DNA of 64,000 nt from the NCBI GenBank assembly GCA_905116865.2, contig CAJHNH020007579.1:1-64000 (forward strand), written 5' to 3'. Under the pieces are notes generated by a model. It did not search any database. It was given only the letters and a program-made list of their open reading frames with translations, and had not been told where the DNA came from. A program made the position numbers and the translations under genes. This stretch comes from Candidula unifasciata (taxonomy: Eukaryota; Mollusca; Gastropoda; Stylommatophora; Geomitridae). Positions 1 to 56,410 of the stretch are shown piece after piece; the stretch's first letter is position 1, and each line of letters opens with the position of its first letter.

Positions 1-460
1 CAGTTTATAATCATGACATGTGGTGTACAGCTGATTCTCAAGCCAACGGAAGGTAGCAGTGACTGCCTCCACCTCCATTCTCAAACTAGACGTTTTTGTG
101 ATATCATATTGCCCCGGCTTTGTTGCGCCAAGCGACGTCCCCCCCCCCCAATGTCCTCGCCTTCGCTTTACGAACCCCCATGGCACTTCGTCTACCCCTC
201 AACACAGAACCATCTGTATATACAATCACATCAACTTGGGCGGGAATGTGTAGTGAATTTATTTTGTTGAACTTCTGATTCTGCCAGCACCAGCTGGCCA
301 GTCCCTGCATTCAAGTTCCCAAGTGATTAGAACCCTACACAAGTTTGAAACATGATTGGACACTTTGACCCACTCCTCTCTTCGCCTAAAATTATCTCCT
401 CCTCCCACTCTCTCCGTTTGCCATCTGAAGATGGTATCGAGCACAGTGCACACCTCCGTA
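1..460 (-). mobile_element. RNase H-bearing LINE fragment
   Basis: Minus translation contains VYTDGSVLRGRRSAMGV, the first catalytic Asp motif of RNase H in I-type non-LTR elements, and further down AVTATFRWLENQLYT, matching the copy at 22.5-23.1 kb. Frames are broken. It is cut by the window edge. Confidence 0.7.
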
Positions 461-479
461 GCTCCGGCGATGATTCTTT

Positions 480-720
480 GTATTATTTAATAAGAGATTA
501 TGTTAACAACTGTTTTATTTAGCTAGTTAGGTTTACATAACATTATAAAACATGTTTATGGCATACAAGAAATATGAAACAATTAAATGTGACTGCAAAC
601 AATCGACGAACCGTTATTTTTTAAAATAATGACAATTTAAATCTGTATTGTTATCACATGTAAAAAACAACCATGCTAGCCTTTACAGTTCACAATGAAG
701 AATTCTAATCAAACTATGTA
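480..720. other. AT-rich spacer
   Basis: No gene, repeat unit or promoter was recognised here. It may be the insertion target region of the R2-like element to its right. Confidence 0.4.
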
Positions 721-1165
721 GAGTAAGTAATATAAATAGAATAAACTCACAGGGAGCAAGTACAGCGGGGATCTACAGTCATCAGTAGAAATTATTCCCC
801 CTCTTTCGACACACTTTTCGGCCCAACGATTCCTAAACGTAATTCGGAGGTGGGCCCACCTGAGTTCATGACACTCAGGGCTGCTTCCCCGCTGCACAGA
901 TTACCGGATGGTGTTATACTTTCGGCCAGAGACAAGACGACTTAGTGGTTTCGAAGGAGGTACTGTGAGATAAGAAGTCGCCGCGGCCCCGCTTAATTAG
1001 AACAGTCAGCGTGCCTGGACGACCGAGCGACAAGCTTACTTTGGTTTACCGGACACATATTGAACTGTTATTAGCAGTTGGCAGAGAGACACTGGCAGAC
1101 AATTCGTACACGATGGACTTTTCAAAGGGATAAGAAACTCTTTTCCACTAGATACCCGGACCAGC

Positions 1166-1531
1166 TCACCGAGGCCCGTCCCCTACGTTGTTGCGCTGCG
1201 TCCACAACCAGCTAGATGCCCTTTCGGCCACCTCACCAAGTTTTTTGAGTGCTCGTTTCCGTTCATTACCGCGCAATCCTAGTTCTTTTACCACATTGTA
1301 GAGCGAAGTGGAAACGAGGCCTCTCGCTCCCACTTCGACGGCAAATACCCGTACTGTGTAAGCCTCGTCTCTCCTCAAACCGGCTGCTAAATCACTGTAC
1401 TTTTCGAGCTTGTACAAGTGATTCTCCTCCATCCGCGACTCAAACGGGACCGTCAACTCAATCAGGATGAGTTGCCGTTTTTGCGCAGAATGGAGAACGA
1501 TGTCCGGTCGCAGGCCGGTTTTACGGATCAA
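1166..1531 (-). pseudogene. R2-like restriction-like endonuclease domain
   Basis: The translation has LRPDIVLHSAQ, 13 residues, then LIELTVPFESR, the PD...(D/E)-L-T-V-P-x-E core of the R2-group nuclease that nicks the target. It ends with a basic stretch. It lies in the same frame class as the reverse transcriptase but not the linker. Confidence 0.82.
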
Positions 1532-2277
1532 CTCGGGATATACCGTTCATGTCCTGGCAGATCAACCGCCAGTAACCAGTCCCTCGCAGAGTCTAGTACA
1601 GATGGAGCGAATGCGTTTTTGTTGACCTTACCGATTGGAACCTGCCCAGCCTTGAGGAAACGAATGGGGGCGATACTAGAACTGGCTCTGGCGTTAGCCC
1701 TCATTCTAGCCTGGTCGACAACGGCTGCTAACTCCTTTAGCACCTTGTTGTGGCGCCAGGTATAGCGGCCTTGACCTAGAGCTTTCCTGCACGCGGACAG
1801 GACGTGCTCAAGAGTTTGCTTTGATTTGCACAACGGGCAAGTCGGATCGTTGGTCGCAGACCATTTAACCATGTTAACACCGGACGGTAATACATCGTAC
1901 GCCGAACGAACGATAAAGCTCAGTCGCAGCGGGGTCATCCGCCAGATCTCACCCCATGTGAGTATTCTCGGCAATGCGCTCTCCAGGCTGACCCAATGGC
2001 CCTGCTGCGACTGTTGGGCTGCTTTCTGGACCCGAACCTCGTTTTCGTTGTCCCTCACCGTTTGTATCACCATGTCTCGGCGCTCTTTGGCTGAGGCCTT
2101 TGACCACCAATTGACCTTCCCGTGCCCTAGGCCTCGACGGTCGGTTTGTGTGTAACCCATTACCTCCTTCAATTTTAGTGCGTTCTGAGCAGATTCAATC
2201 GCATCGAGGACTCTCCACTTCTGACCAGTCTTTAGAGCGGGCTGGACAGCGATGACATTTTGGGTCTGAGGACTCAC
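1528..2277 (-). pseudogene. R2-like linker with CCHC knuckle
   Basis: It is open for 249 codons. It contains CPLCKSKQTLEHVLSAC, the C-x2-C-x7-H-x4-C knuckle found between reverse transcriptase and endonuclease in R2-group proteins. It overlaps the reverse transcriptase frame by 83 nt in another frame and is followed by a further frame change. Confidence 0.8.
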
Positions 2278-4009
2278 GCAAAAGCATGGCGAGCCTAACT
2301 TTGCCGACTTTAAACTCTTCGGTTATCGACTTGAACGGAAGTACCAGCTTAGCCTGTTTGCAATACAGAGCCACGTCGGTCAGACAAGGCGGTGCTCCAA
2401 TCCACTTTCTTAAGGCTGTATTGATTTTCTTTTCCATGGCTTCAACTGCAGTCATCGTCACCTCGTAGACTAGCAGTGGCCATAGAAGCTTCGGAATCAA
2501 CATGAATTGGAGACACCATACCTTGAATTTTCCGATCAGCCTGCATCGCTCGATGGCGAGCAGGCCTGTAGCCAGTGACTCATGTATTCGCCGGACTTCC
2601 GCTCTGTCAGATAACTTCGAATCGTAGACGCGACCGAGGCTCTTCACCGGTTCCTCCAGAACCGTAGGGATCTTGTTCCTTGCCACCGTAAAACTGGTCG
2701 CCGAAACCTTGCCCTTATGGATTGACAGACTCCTCGACTTCTGCGGTTTGAACTGCATACCGCTCCATTGGACCACCGCGTCCAATCTATTCAGGATCGT
2801 GCGGGCAGACTCCTCGCTGCCCGTTATAATAGTCGTGTCATCCATAAATGCGCGCAGTGGCGGCAACCAGTGATCCCCTATTTGAAGGCCCAGTCCGTAG
2901 CCGGCCGCCCCGTCTAACATGATCTGCATTGCCATGACAAACAGTATGGGTGAGATCGTACAACCCATAGCTATCCCAATCTGCAACTCAGTCCACCTCG
3001 TGGTAAACGTCGAGGTAGAGAAGCGCAAAGCGAACTTAGAGAAATATTGCTCGACCATTTGACTGATCTGTGTCGGTACGTGAAACATGCGAAGGGCTCG
3101 CCACAGTAGCCTATGGGGGACTGCCCCGTAGGCGTTGGCTAAGTCCAACCATATAACGTGCAAATTGGTTCTCTCATGCTTGGCTCTCTGGATAGCCTCC
3201 CAAATCATGGTCGCGTGTTCAAGGCACCCAGGAACGCCTGGAATGCCACCCTTCTGAACACTCGTATCTATGTACTTGTTAGTCATCAGATACTGTGTGA
3301 GCCGGCGAGCCATGACTGAGAAGAATATCTTACCCTCAACATTCAACAGCGAGATGGGCCTGAATTGGGAAAGACTCTTCGAGTCCTGCTCTTTGGGAAT
3401 GTAGACCCCATTTGCCTTTGACCACTCTGGACATATGTGATTGCGGATCCACGCTTGTCTCAACAAGACGTGAAGCATTTTAAGGATTTTCGGGCAGCGC
3501 TTGTAAAGAACGTACGGAACACCGTTCGGACCTGGGGCAGACTTGCCGCTGGCTTTTTTCACAACGTCCTCAACCTCAGACCAAAGGGGAGGTACCAGTT
3601 TAAATGGTACCTTCGGCACCGAAGGCTGTTTGAGTCCGCTAAGGATCTCTGGATTGTCATCGAGAGGCTCACTCCTCTTTTTATCCGAGTACATCTTGCT
3701 TAGATGTAGCTCAAGTTCTTTCTGACTGACAACCAGAGTCCCAGACTTCGGTTGCTCGAATAGACCTCGGGCGAACTGATACGGGTCCCTAAAGAATTTC
3801 TCTCGCTCCCTTTTGGTTCTTCGTCTGTTGTTACAGAAACGCTCGGCGCGACAGAGGGCACTGTGTTTGTTCTTTAAATGCAACCAAACTTCGTACAGCC
3901 CCTCCCGTTCGCTGCCTGTAGCGGCTTTGAACCGTTTTCTGAGGGCATTCTTGTCTGCCCGACACTTCAGAATGTCCCTCTGCCCTCCTGCTAGTATTCT
4001 GCTTGGCAC
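2195..4009 (-). pseudogene. R2-like reverse transcriptase
   Basis: About 604 codons stay open. Seen motifs: QFRPISLLNVEGKIF, VIWLDLANAYGAVPH, GCTISPILF, and the catalytic FMDDT. This is the palm and finger order of non-LTR reverse transcriptases, used for target-primed reverse transcription in the nucleus. The frame then shifts before the knuckle domain, so the copy is not a single reading frame. Confidence 0.88.
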
Positions 4010-4580
4010 CCGGCTGTGCCTTTACTACTGTCCCGAACTCGCGGGAGCAGTGTTCATATATTACATCACCAAATTTAGTAAGCTTGTCGCCTAGCGACTT
4101 CTTGTTTAGAGTTTGTTTAAGTACCTCACATAATGTAGCCTCCAACTTACACCACACCACCTTCTCGCTCGCAGGTGGAAACCTGATTCTGGAACGCACT
4201 TCTTCAGAAATCATCAAAGGTGCTCCTCCGCAGTCGACGTCATGGGCCTCTCCGGGCGAGTGGGGTTCCCCCTGCCCGTCGTTCCCTAACGACTCAGAAA
4301 CTACCACAGGAGTAGTAGTTTTGCGACGGCGTTTACTGCGTGGAGCACCCTCGCATTTCATTCTTCCGGCATGCGTTCTCAGACCATGCAACCCCGTGAA
4401 GCTTTTCCCACATGTACAGAGCCAGCCCGGACGTTGGGCGAGTGTCTCAGTCCGGGGGCTAGCAAGGTCGTCAACGAGGGTATCAATCAGATTGGGCCCT
4501 TCATTCTCCCCCCCTTTTGGAGGGCCCTGGGGGCATATTTCATTGTGGTTTAACGCAATCGGAGGTATTATACTGTGTTA
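3831..4580 (-). pseudogene. R2-like N-terminal DNA-binding region
   Basis: The open frame runs from after a stop near 4580. It encodes CTCGKSFTGLHGLRTH followed by AGRMKC, a C2HC/C2H2-type zinc finger like those that recognise the target site in R2-group elements. No upstream ATG is present in frame. The frame closes 180 nt into the next reading frame, so a frameshift separates it from the reverse transcriptase. Confidence 0.7.
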
Positions 4581-4605
4581 GGGGTGATCAACCCGGTCCA
4601 CAGTC

Positions 4606-4653
4606 GACATCTGTCTCCAGATGTCAGTTTATCCCCCCGGCGATACCGGGGGG
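4606..4653 (-). ncRNA. Two strong hairpins in the R2-like 5' leader
   Basis: The sense strand has an 8-bp GC stem (4646-4653 with 4633-4640, 5-nt loop) and an 8-bp stem (4618-4625 with 4606-4613) closed by a GAGA tetraloop of the GNRA class. R2 leaders are known to fold as an HDV-like self-cleaving ribozyme; that this leader does so is only inferred. Confidence 0.5.
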
Positions 4654-4730
4654 CCAGTCTTTCCATAGGTGTCAAAAGGACTTTCCCGATAGTCTTTCCT
4701 GGTAGTCTTGTGGGCTAGCCACGTACAATA

Positions 4731-5453
4731 AGAATAAACTCACAGGGAGCAAGTACAGCGGGGATCTACAGTCATCAGTAGAAATTATCCTCTTTCGACA
4801 CACGTTTCGGCCCACGATTCCTAAACGTATTCGGAGGTGGGCCCACCTGAGTTCATGACACCCAGGGCTGCTTCCCCGCTGCACAGATTACCGGATGGTG
4901 TTATACTTTCGGCCAGAGACAAGACGACTTAGTGGTTTCGAAGGAGGTACTGTGAGATAAGAAGTCGCCACGGCAGCTTAATTAGAACAGTCAGCGTGCC
5001 TGGACGACCGAGCGACAAGCTTACCTTGGTTTACCGGACACATATTGGACTGTTATTAGCAGTTGGCAGAGAGACACTGGCAGACAATTCGTACACGATG
5101 GACTTTTCAAAGGGATAAGAAACTCTTTTCCACTAGATACCCGGACCAGCTCACCGAGGCCCGTCCCCTACGTTGTTGCGCTGCGTCCACAACTAGCTGG
5201 ATGCCGTTTCGGCCACCTCACCAAGTTTTTTGGGTGCTCGTTTCCGTTCATTACCGCGCAATCCTAGTTCTTTTACCACATTGTAGAGCGAAGTGGAAAC
5301 GAGGCCTCTCGCTCCCACTTCGACGGCAAATACCCGTACTGTGTAAGCCTCGTCTCTCCTCAAACCGGCTGCTAAATCACTGTACTTTTCGAGCTTGTAC
5401 AAGTGATTCTCCTCCATCCGCGACTCAAACGGGACCGTCAACTCAATCAGGAT
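4731..5453 (-). mobile_element. 5'-truncated copy of the same R2-like LINE
   Basis: 4731-5452 matches 738-1467 with few differences. It keeps the 3' untranslated region and the last part of the nuclease domain (5193-5441) and stops within LTVPFE upstream. It abuts the near full-length copy head to tail. Confidence 0.88.
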
Positions 5454-5473
5454 TGAGTAAGTAAAGTAAAGTA

Positions 5474-5695
5474 AAGGACCCTTTCCACGCCTTTAGGCAA
5501 CTATAGGGCTAGACCTATATTTTTATAGACCAACAGCACAAGATGGGTGATGTGGTCAGCATCACGCCCGCCGCCTCTACTTCCCGGGATTGCACCCGGT
5601 ACCCACTCAAGGCTGGGTCGACCTGGGAGCCAAGGTCATTTTTGAAGAAAAGTCCGTCTCCACCAAAGAGCGAACCCACGATGTAGAGTAAAACC
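5474..5695 (-). mobile_element. SINE family 1 copy (tail and body)
   Basis: It shares the body GGTCGACCTGGGAGCCAAGG and the tail region with copies at 7.4, 25.1 and 38.0 kb. The tRNA head is lost after the words GAGCGAACCCACGA. Confidence 0.75.
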
Positions 5696-5764
5696 TGGTA
5701 CAATGTTGTCGATCTTCTTAGCTTTATCTTTTAGTCTCAGATTTTAATTTTGAATTATTTGTAT

Positions 5765-6095
5765 CCAGGCCATGCCGGCGTGGTGAGTAAAGAACAGGCA
5801 GAGAGAATGGCTAGATCTGCACCATTGGGTGGTGAACTAAAACATGACAAGGCAAATATGGTCACAACCGTTTGGTAACAAGTAACGGAATCAGTAGAGA
5901 TACTGCATTATTATGGCCTTGAGAGAATGAGGCACCTGGGTGTAACCAGCGGGTCTGGCCAGACTCAGAGGAAAGGCAAGACACACATATGACCAGATTG
6001 TGACCGGTACCATCAGTACTGGAACTCTGCGCTGGCTGCTGAAGATGAGGACGGAGCACACATGGAAATGCCACGAGTGCTGTGATGTCAATTCT
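5765..6095 (+). mobile_element. RNase H LINE fragment
   Basis: The plus translation reads GHAGVVSKEQAERMARSAPL, matching the GHxGxxGNExAD RNase H motif, and later TGTISTGTLRWLLKM ending in HECCDVNS before a stop, like the C-termini at 9.65 and 22.55 kb. The middle is rearranged. Confidence 0.65.
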
Positions 6096-6202
6096 TGACT
6101 CAACTCAACTCAAACCCAACTTAACAATTATATTTATTATGTTACAATGGAAACATGACAGCCAACATGACTAGATGGACTGAATAAAACAGGGCTATTC
6201 AA

Positions 6203-6630
6203 CAAGTGTCCCGCGGCTAAGTCGATGCGAACGCTTCGTAAAGCCGGGATGCCGGGTTCGATCCCAGCTGCGGGCCATGCGCCTTGCGTTGGTTTTGACA
6301 GTGGTATCAAGAAAGCCGACAGTCCAGAAAGCAATGGCAAACTACTGGACATAAATATGCCTAGAAAAACCACACAACAGCCAGGGGCTGTTGAGGTTGG
6401 TTCTGCAACGACCTGTAAAGGATACACACTGCGTGAGTTTTTATCGTGGTATGGGGCGTCGCAGGTCGACCCAGCCTAATATAGGTACTAGGATGGCTGT
6501 CCTGGGGAAGTAAAGACGGCAGGCGTAATACTGACCACATTACCCATCTAGTGCCGATTGGTCTGTAAAATATGGGAGAGGAGCTCTTCCCATATGCCCG
6601 ATACGCCCAAAGGCGTGAAAAGTGATCTCT
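6203..6630 (+). mobile_element. SINE family 2 (tRNA-headed)
   Basis: A box CGGCTAAGTCG and B box GGTTCGATCCC sit about 40 bp apart at 6212-6270, an internal pol III promoter. The body has GCAATGGCAAACTACTGG. The end (AAGTAAAGACGGCAGGCG onward) is the same tail as family 1 in the other orientation. Confidence 0.75.
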
Positions 6631-6639
6631 ACTTCTTTT

Positions 6640-7130
6640 TATTTATTCAAGTGGCCCGTGTAGTGTGTTAATGATCTTTCTATGCTGGGTCTCAGGCTTC
6701 TGATCCACCCATGACGATCCCCACTGTAAACATTTTGGTCCCTATGTAAAGTTAGCTTAACAGCCCTGGAATACACATCAGAAGATGAAAGGATGGGGAA
6801 AAACCTGGCCTTGACGTATACCCGGATGTATGGCAATATGACAGTATGCTAAATATGAAAGACAAATGAGGGCCGAAGGTTTCGACAAACAAAACACACA
6901 CAAAAGTATATTTTGACCAATAACTGGCATATGGAATGTGTGAAATGAATATTATATGTGACCTGAAAGTATGCAACATATCACTCGTTTCTTTCTTTCT
7001 GTACATACTACCGTGTTTTCCCGAAAAAAAAGGGACATACCCCAAAAAGTAAGACAGAGATAAGCCAGGCTGTTGGAGTAGACACGCCACTGGTAGGCAC
7101 TTGATAATGAACGGATGTGTTTCATAATTC
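6640..7130. other. Unassigned intergenic sequence
   Basis: No coding exon, repeat unit or known element was recognised. Open frames here lack any domain. Confidence 0.4.
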
Positions 7131-7135
7131 ATGGT

Positions 7136-7400
7136 AGGGGCCGCATTAGCGCAGTCGATATGAGAATTGCTTTCAAATCCAGCTGCGACTCGCTGCAGCC
7201 CACGCCCGGTGTTCGAAACCGGGCGGTTCCCAGGGTTCACCCAGCCTCTAGGTAATGGGTACCAGAGTTAACACTCTGGGGTAAATGGAGGAACGTCGCT
7301 GTGGCTACGGAGTTATGTGCGAACGGCGACACAGGCGGACAGTTTCTTATCAGCTGTCCGTACTGGTTGCAGAGCACTTATGGTTTATACCAGTGTGCAA
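7136..7400 (+). mobile_element. SINE family 4 (tRNA-like head)
   Basis: TTAGCGCAGTCG (A box) and GTGTTCGAAACCGGGC (B box) follow in order at 7143-7224, then a non-tRNA body. The spacing is larger than in a tRNA, so it is read as a SINE head, not a tRNA gene. Confidence 0.5.
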
Positions 7401-7433
7401 TGACGCTGGTTCACATCTCCCGTTTTTTCTTTA

Positions 7434-7710
7434 TCTTTAAGGACCATTTTCCACGCCATTAGGCGTATAGGGCATGTAGGGCTAGACCTATATTTGCATA
7501 GACAAATAGGCACAAGATGGGTGAGGTGGTGGTCAGCATCACGCCAGCCGCCTTTACTTCCCAGGACTGCACCCTGTACCCACTCAAGGCTAGGTCGACC
7601 TGGGAGCCAAGGTCATTTTTGAAAAAAATCCGGTTCCGCTAGAGAGCGAACCCACGACCTTACCATCCGCGGCGAGCGTCTAGCCGCTCAGCCACGGCGA
7701 CTCCCATCTC
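7434..7710 (-). mobile_element. SINE family 1, most complete copy
   Basis: On the minus strand the head has A box TGGCTGAGCGG and B box GTGGGTTCGC, a Leu/Ser-tRNA-like pol III promoter. Body and tail (AATATAGGTCTAGCCC, GCCTAATGGCGTGG) follow. This copy defines the family here. Confidence 0.8.
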
Positions 7711-8020
7711 CCGACTTTCCCGTTACCTAATTCATGGTACATCACTCATGTAAGTCGATGTTCCTGAAGAAGATGACATGGCTATATAGGAATGAATGTA
7801 GATTTTTTTAACCTAAAAACAAAAATAAGACATCCCCCTTAAAAAAAAGCCCAAGTGTAGTTTTGAAGGAAAAATTAAAATAAGACTCAATTTTTGGGTG
7901 AAACACAATAGTAGCAAACTGCATACATACATGTACAAACATAGAGGCACACAATTTCAGTATGGCATCGTACCTTATCTTATCTAGTGCTTTCTGTAAT
8001 ATTTCACTAAATGTTTTCCT

Positions 8021-8068
8021 TCTGTCTGTCTGTCTGTCTGAGTGTCTGTCTGTCGGTCTGTCAGTCGG

Positions 8069-8112
<44 letters not shown>

Positions 8113-8188
8113 CGTGTAAACTCTATGGCTGTGTCTCTCTGTCTCTGTCTTTCTGTCTCTCTTTGTCTGTCTCTGTCTTTCTTTCTCC

Positions 8189-8246
<58 letters not shown>
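8021..8246. repeat. TCTG/TC compound microsatellite
   Basis: It has TCTG runs, then TC runs at 8072-8109 and 8193-8246, separated by mixed TCTG/TTTC. It lies about 590 bp past the host gene stop, possibly in its 3' untranslated region. Confidence 0.9.
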
Positions 8247-8248
<2 letters not shown>

Positions 8249-8581
8249 AATTTCTCCATCCAGCACACTCCGACATCTTTCACATGATTCATTACTAGAT
8301 AAATAACTTAGCATTTTTCTCCCATTTTTATGCTATTGAGAAGAATATGTGTTTACATTTTTTTTCAATTCTCGATCTCTCATACTTCTACTCTTTCATA
8401 CTTCTCTCTCTCCCATTCTTCTCTACCTCTTACTGTCTGTTGCTCTCACTCTTATCTATCACACAGTCTTCACTTACTATGATCCTCCTCCATCTGTGAC
8501 CCATACTAAACGAATCTCAGGAAACCTGAGAACATTTCAGCGTGTTGACAAACTCTGATCCAATCAATATACAGATTATAC

Positions 8582-8777
8582 CAGTGATTCCCAAACTGTG
8601 CGCCGTGGTGTCCCAAGGAGCCGCGGCCTCTTCACAGGGGGGCCGCGAAATATTGTAAAAGCTTCATAATTCATTTAGCCAAGACTCGAACAGTCATACT
8701 TTTACATAGTTTAGGGCGCCTTGGAAAATTTGTAATTGAAAAAAGGCGCCGAGACCAAGACAAGTTTGGGAAACCTG
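8582..8777. mobile_element. 196-bp hAT-type MITE with perfect 8-bp target duplication
   Basis: It starts CAGTGATTCCCAAACTGTG and ends with the near-inverted AAGTTTGGGAAACCTG. GATTATAC flanks both sides (8574-8581 and 8778-8785). Terminal repeats beginning CAGTG and 8-bp duplications are hAT hallmarks. No coding capacity. Confidence 0.85.
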
Positions 8778-8832
8778 GATTATACAATGATTTCTCCGTA
8801 GACAGCCATCACTGAATCTTTATCTCCGCCTG

Positions 8833-55898
<47,066 letters not shown>

Positions 55899-56169
55899 CT
55901 GGAAAATAAATAAAAACCGTTTTGTTGAGTGAAATAATAAATACACGTACGCACCATCACGTCTGATAATTAACTATTCAAAGATATAGAAACTACTTGA
56001 ACTCTACAATTGTTATATTGTTACATGGTTATCTATATAGATTTAAAAGCTTTACATCGTTTTGTGGTAAATTTTATTGATTTCAAAAGTGTTAACATCG
56101 TTTAGTGTCTCACTTTACGAATTGCTGCTTCTTACATCTTCCTCTTCCTTTTTTTCCCCTTCTTCTTCG

Positions 56170-56325
56170 ACGACTACGGCTTAGGTGTTGCGAACGCGCT
56201 TCGTAATGCCGGGGTGCCACCACCCTCAATTAGTAACCTCTTACAACACGCACACGAGGGGGTAGGGGTCAATTCTATTTCTCCCCCTAATGTGGCCCCG
56301 TAATCTAGACGGGAAATATTAATTT
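56170..56325. mobile_element. SINE head and TTC-linked element fragments
   Basis: CTTAGGTGTTGCGAACGCGC (SINE family 2 head words) is followed by TTAGTAACCTCTTACAACAC and TGTGGCCCCGTAATCTAGAC, matching the end of the TTC-linked family. No intact element. Confidence 0.5.
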
Positions 56326-56410
56326 TAAGTGTTACATAATCAAGAGGTCATCTATGTGGACTGAAATATTTCTTTTTTCTTCTTTCCGACACTACAAGGA
56401 TAACGTAGAG

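Larger units (their letters stand above)
738..4730 (-). mobile_element. R2-like LINE with restriction-like endonuclease, near full length, frame-broken
   Basis: In sense order it has a structured leader (4730-4581), a zinc-finger N-terminus, a reverse transcriptase, a cysteine/histidine knuckle, a PD-(D/E)xK-type endonuclease and a 3' untranslated region ending at 738. Order and motifs match the early-branching non-LTR group (R2, NeSL, CRE, Hero). Three frame changes interrupt it. A 7-nt spacer follows the 3' end, then GAGTAAGTAA (721-730), also found at 5455-5464. Confidence 0.85.
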
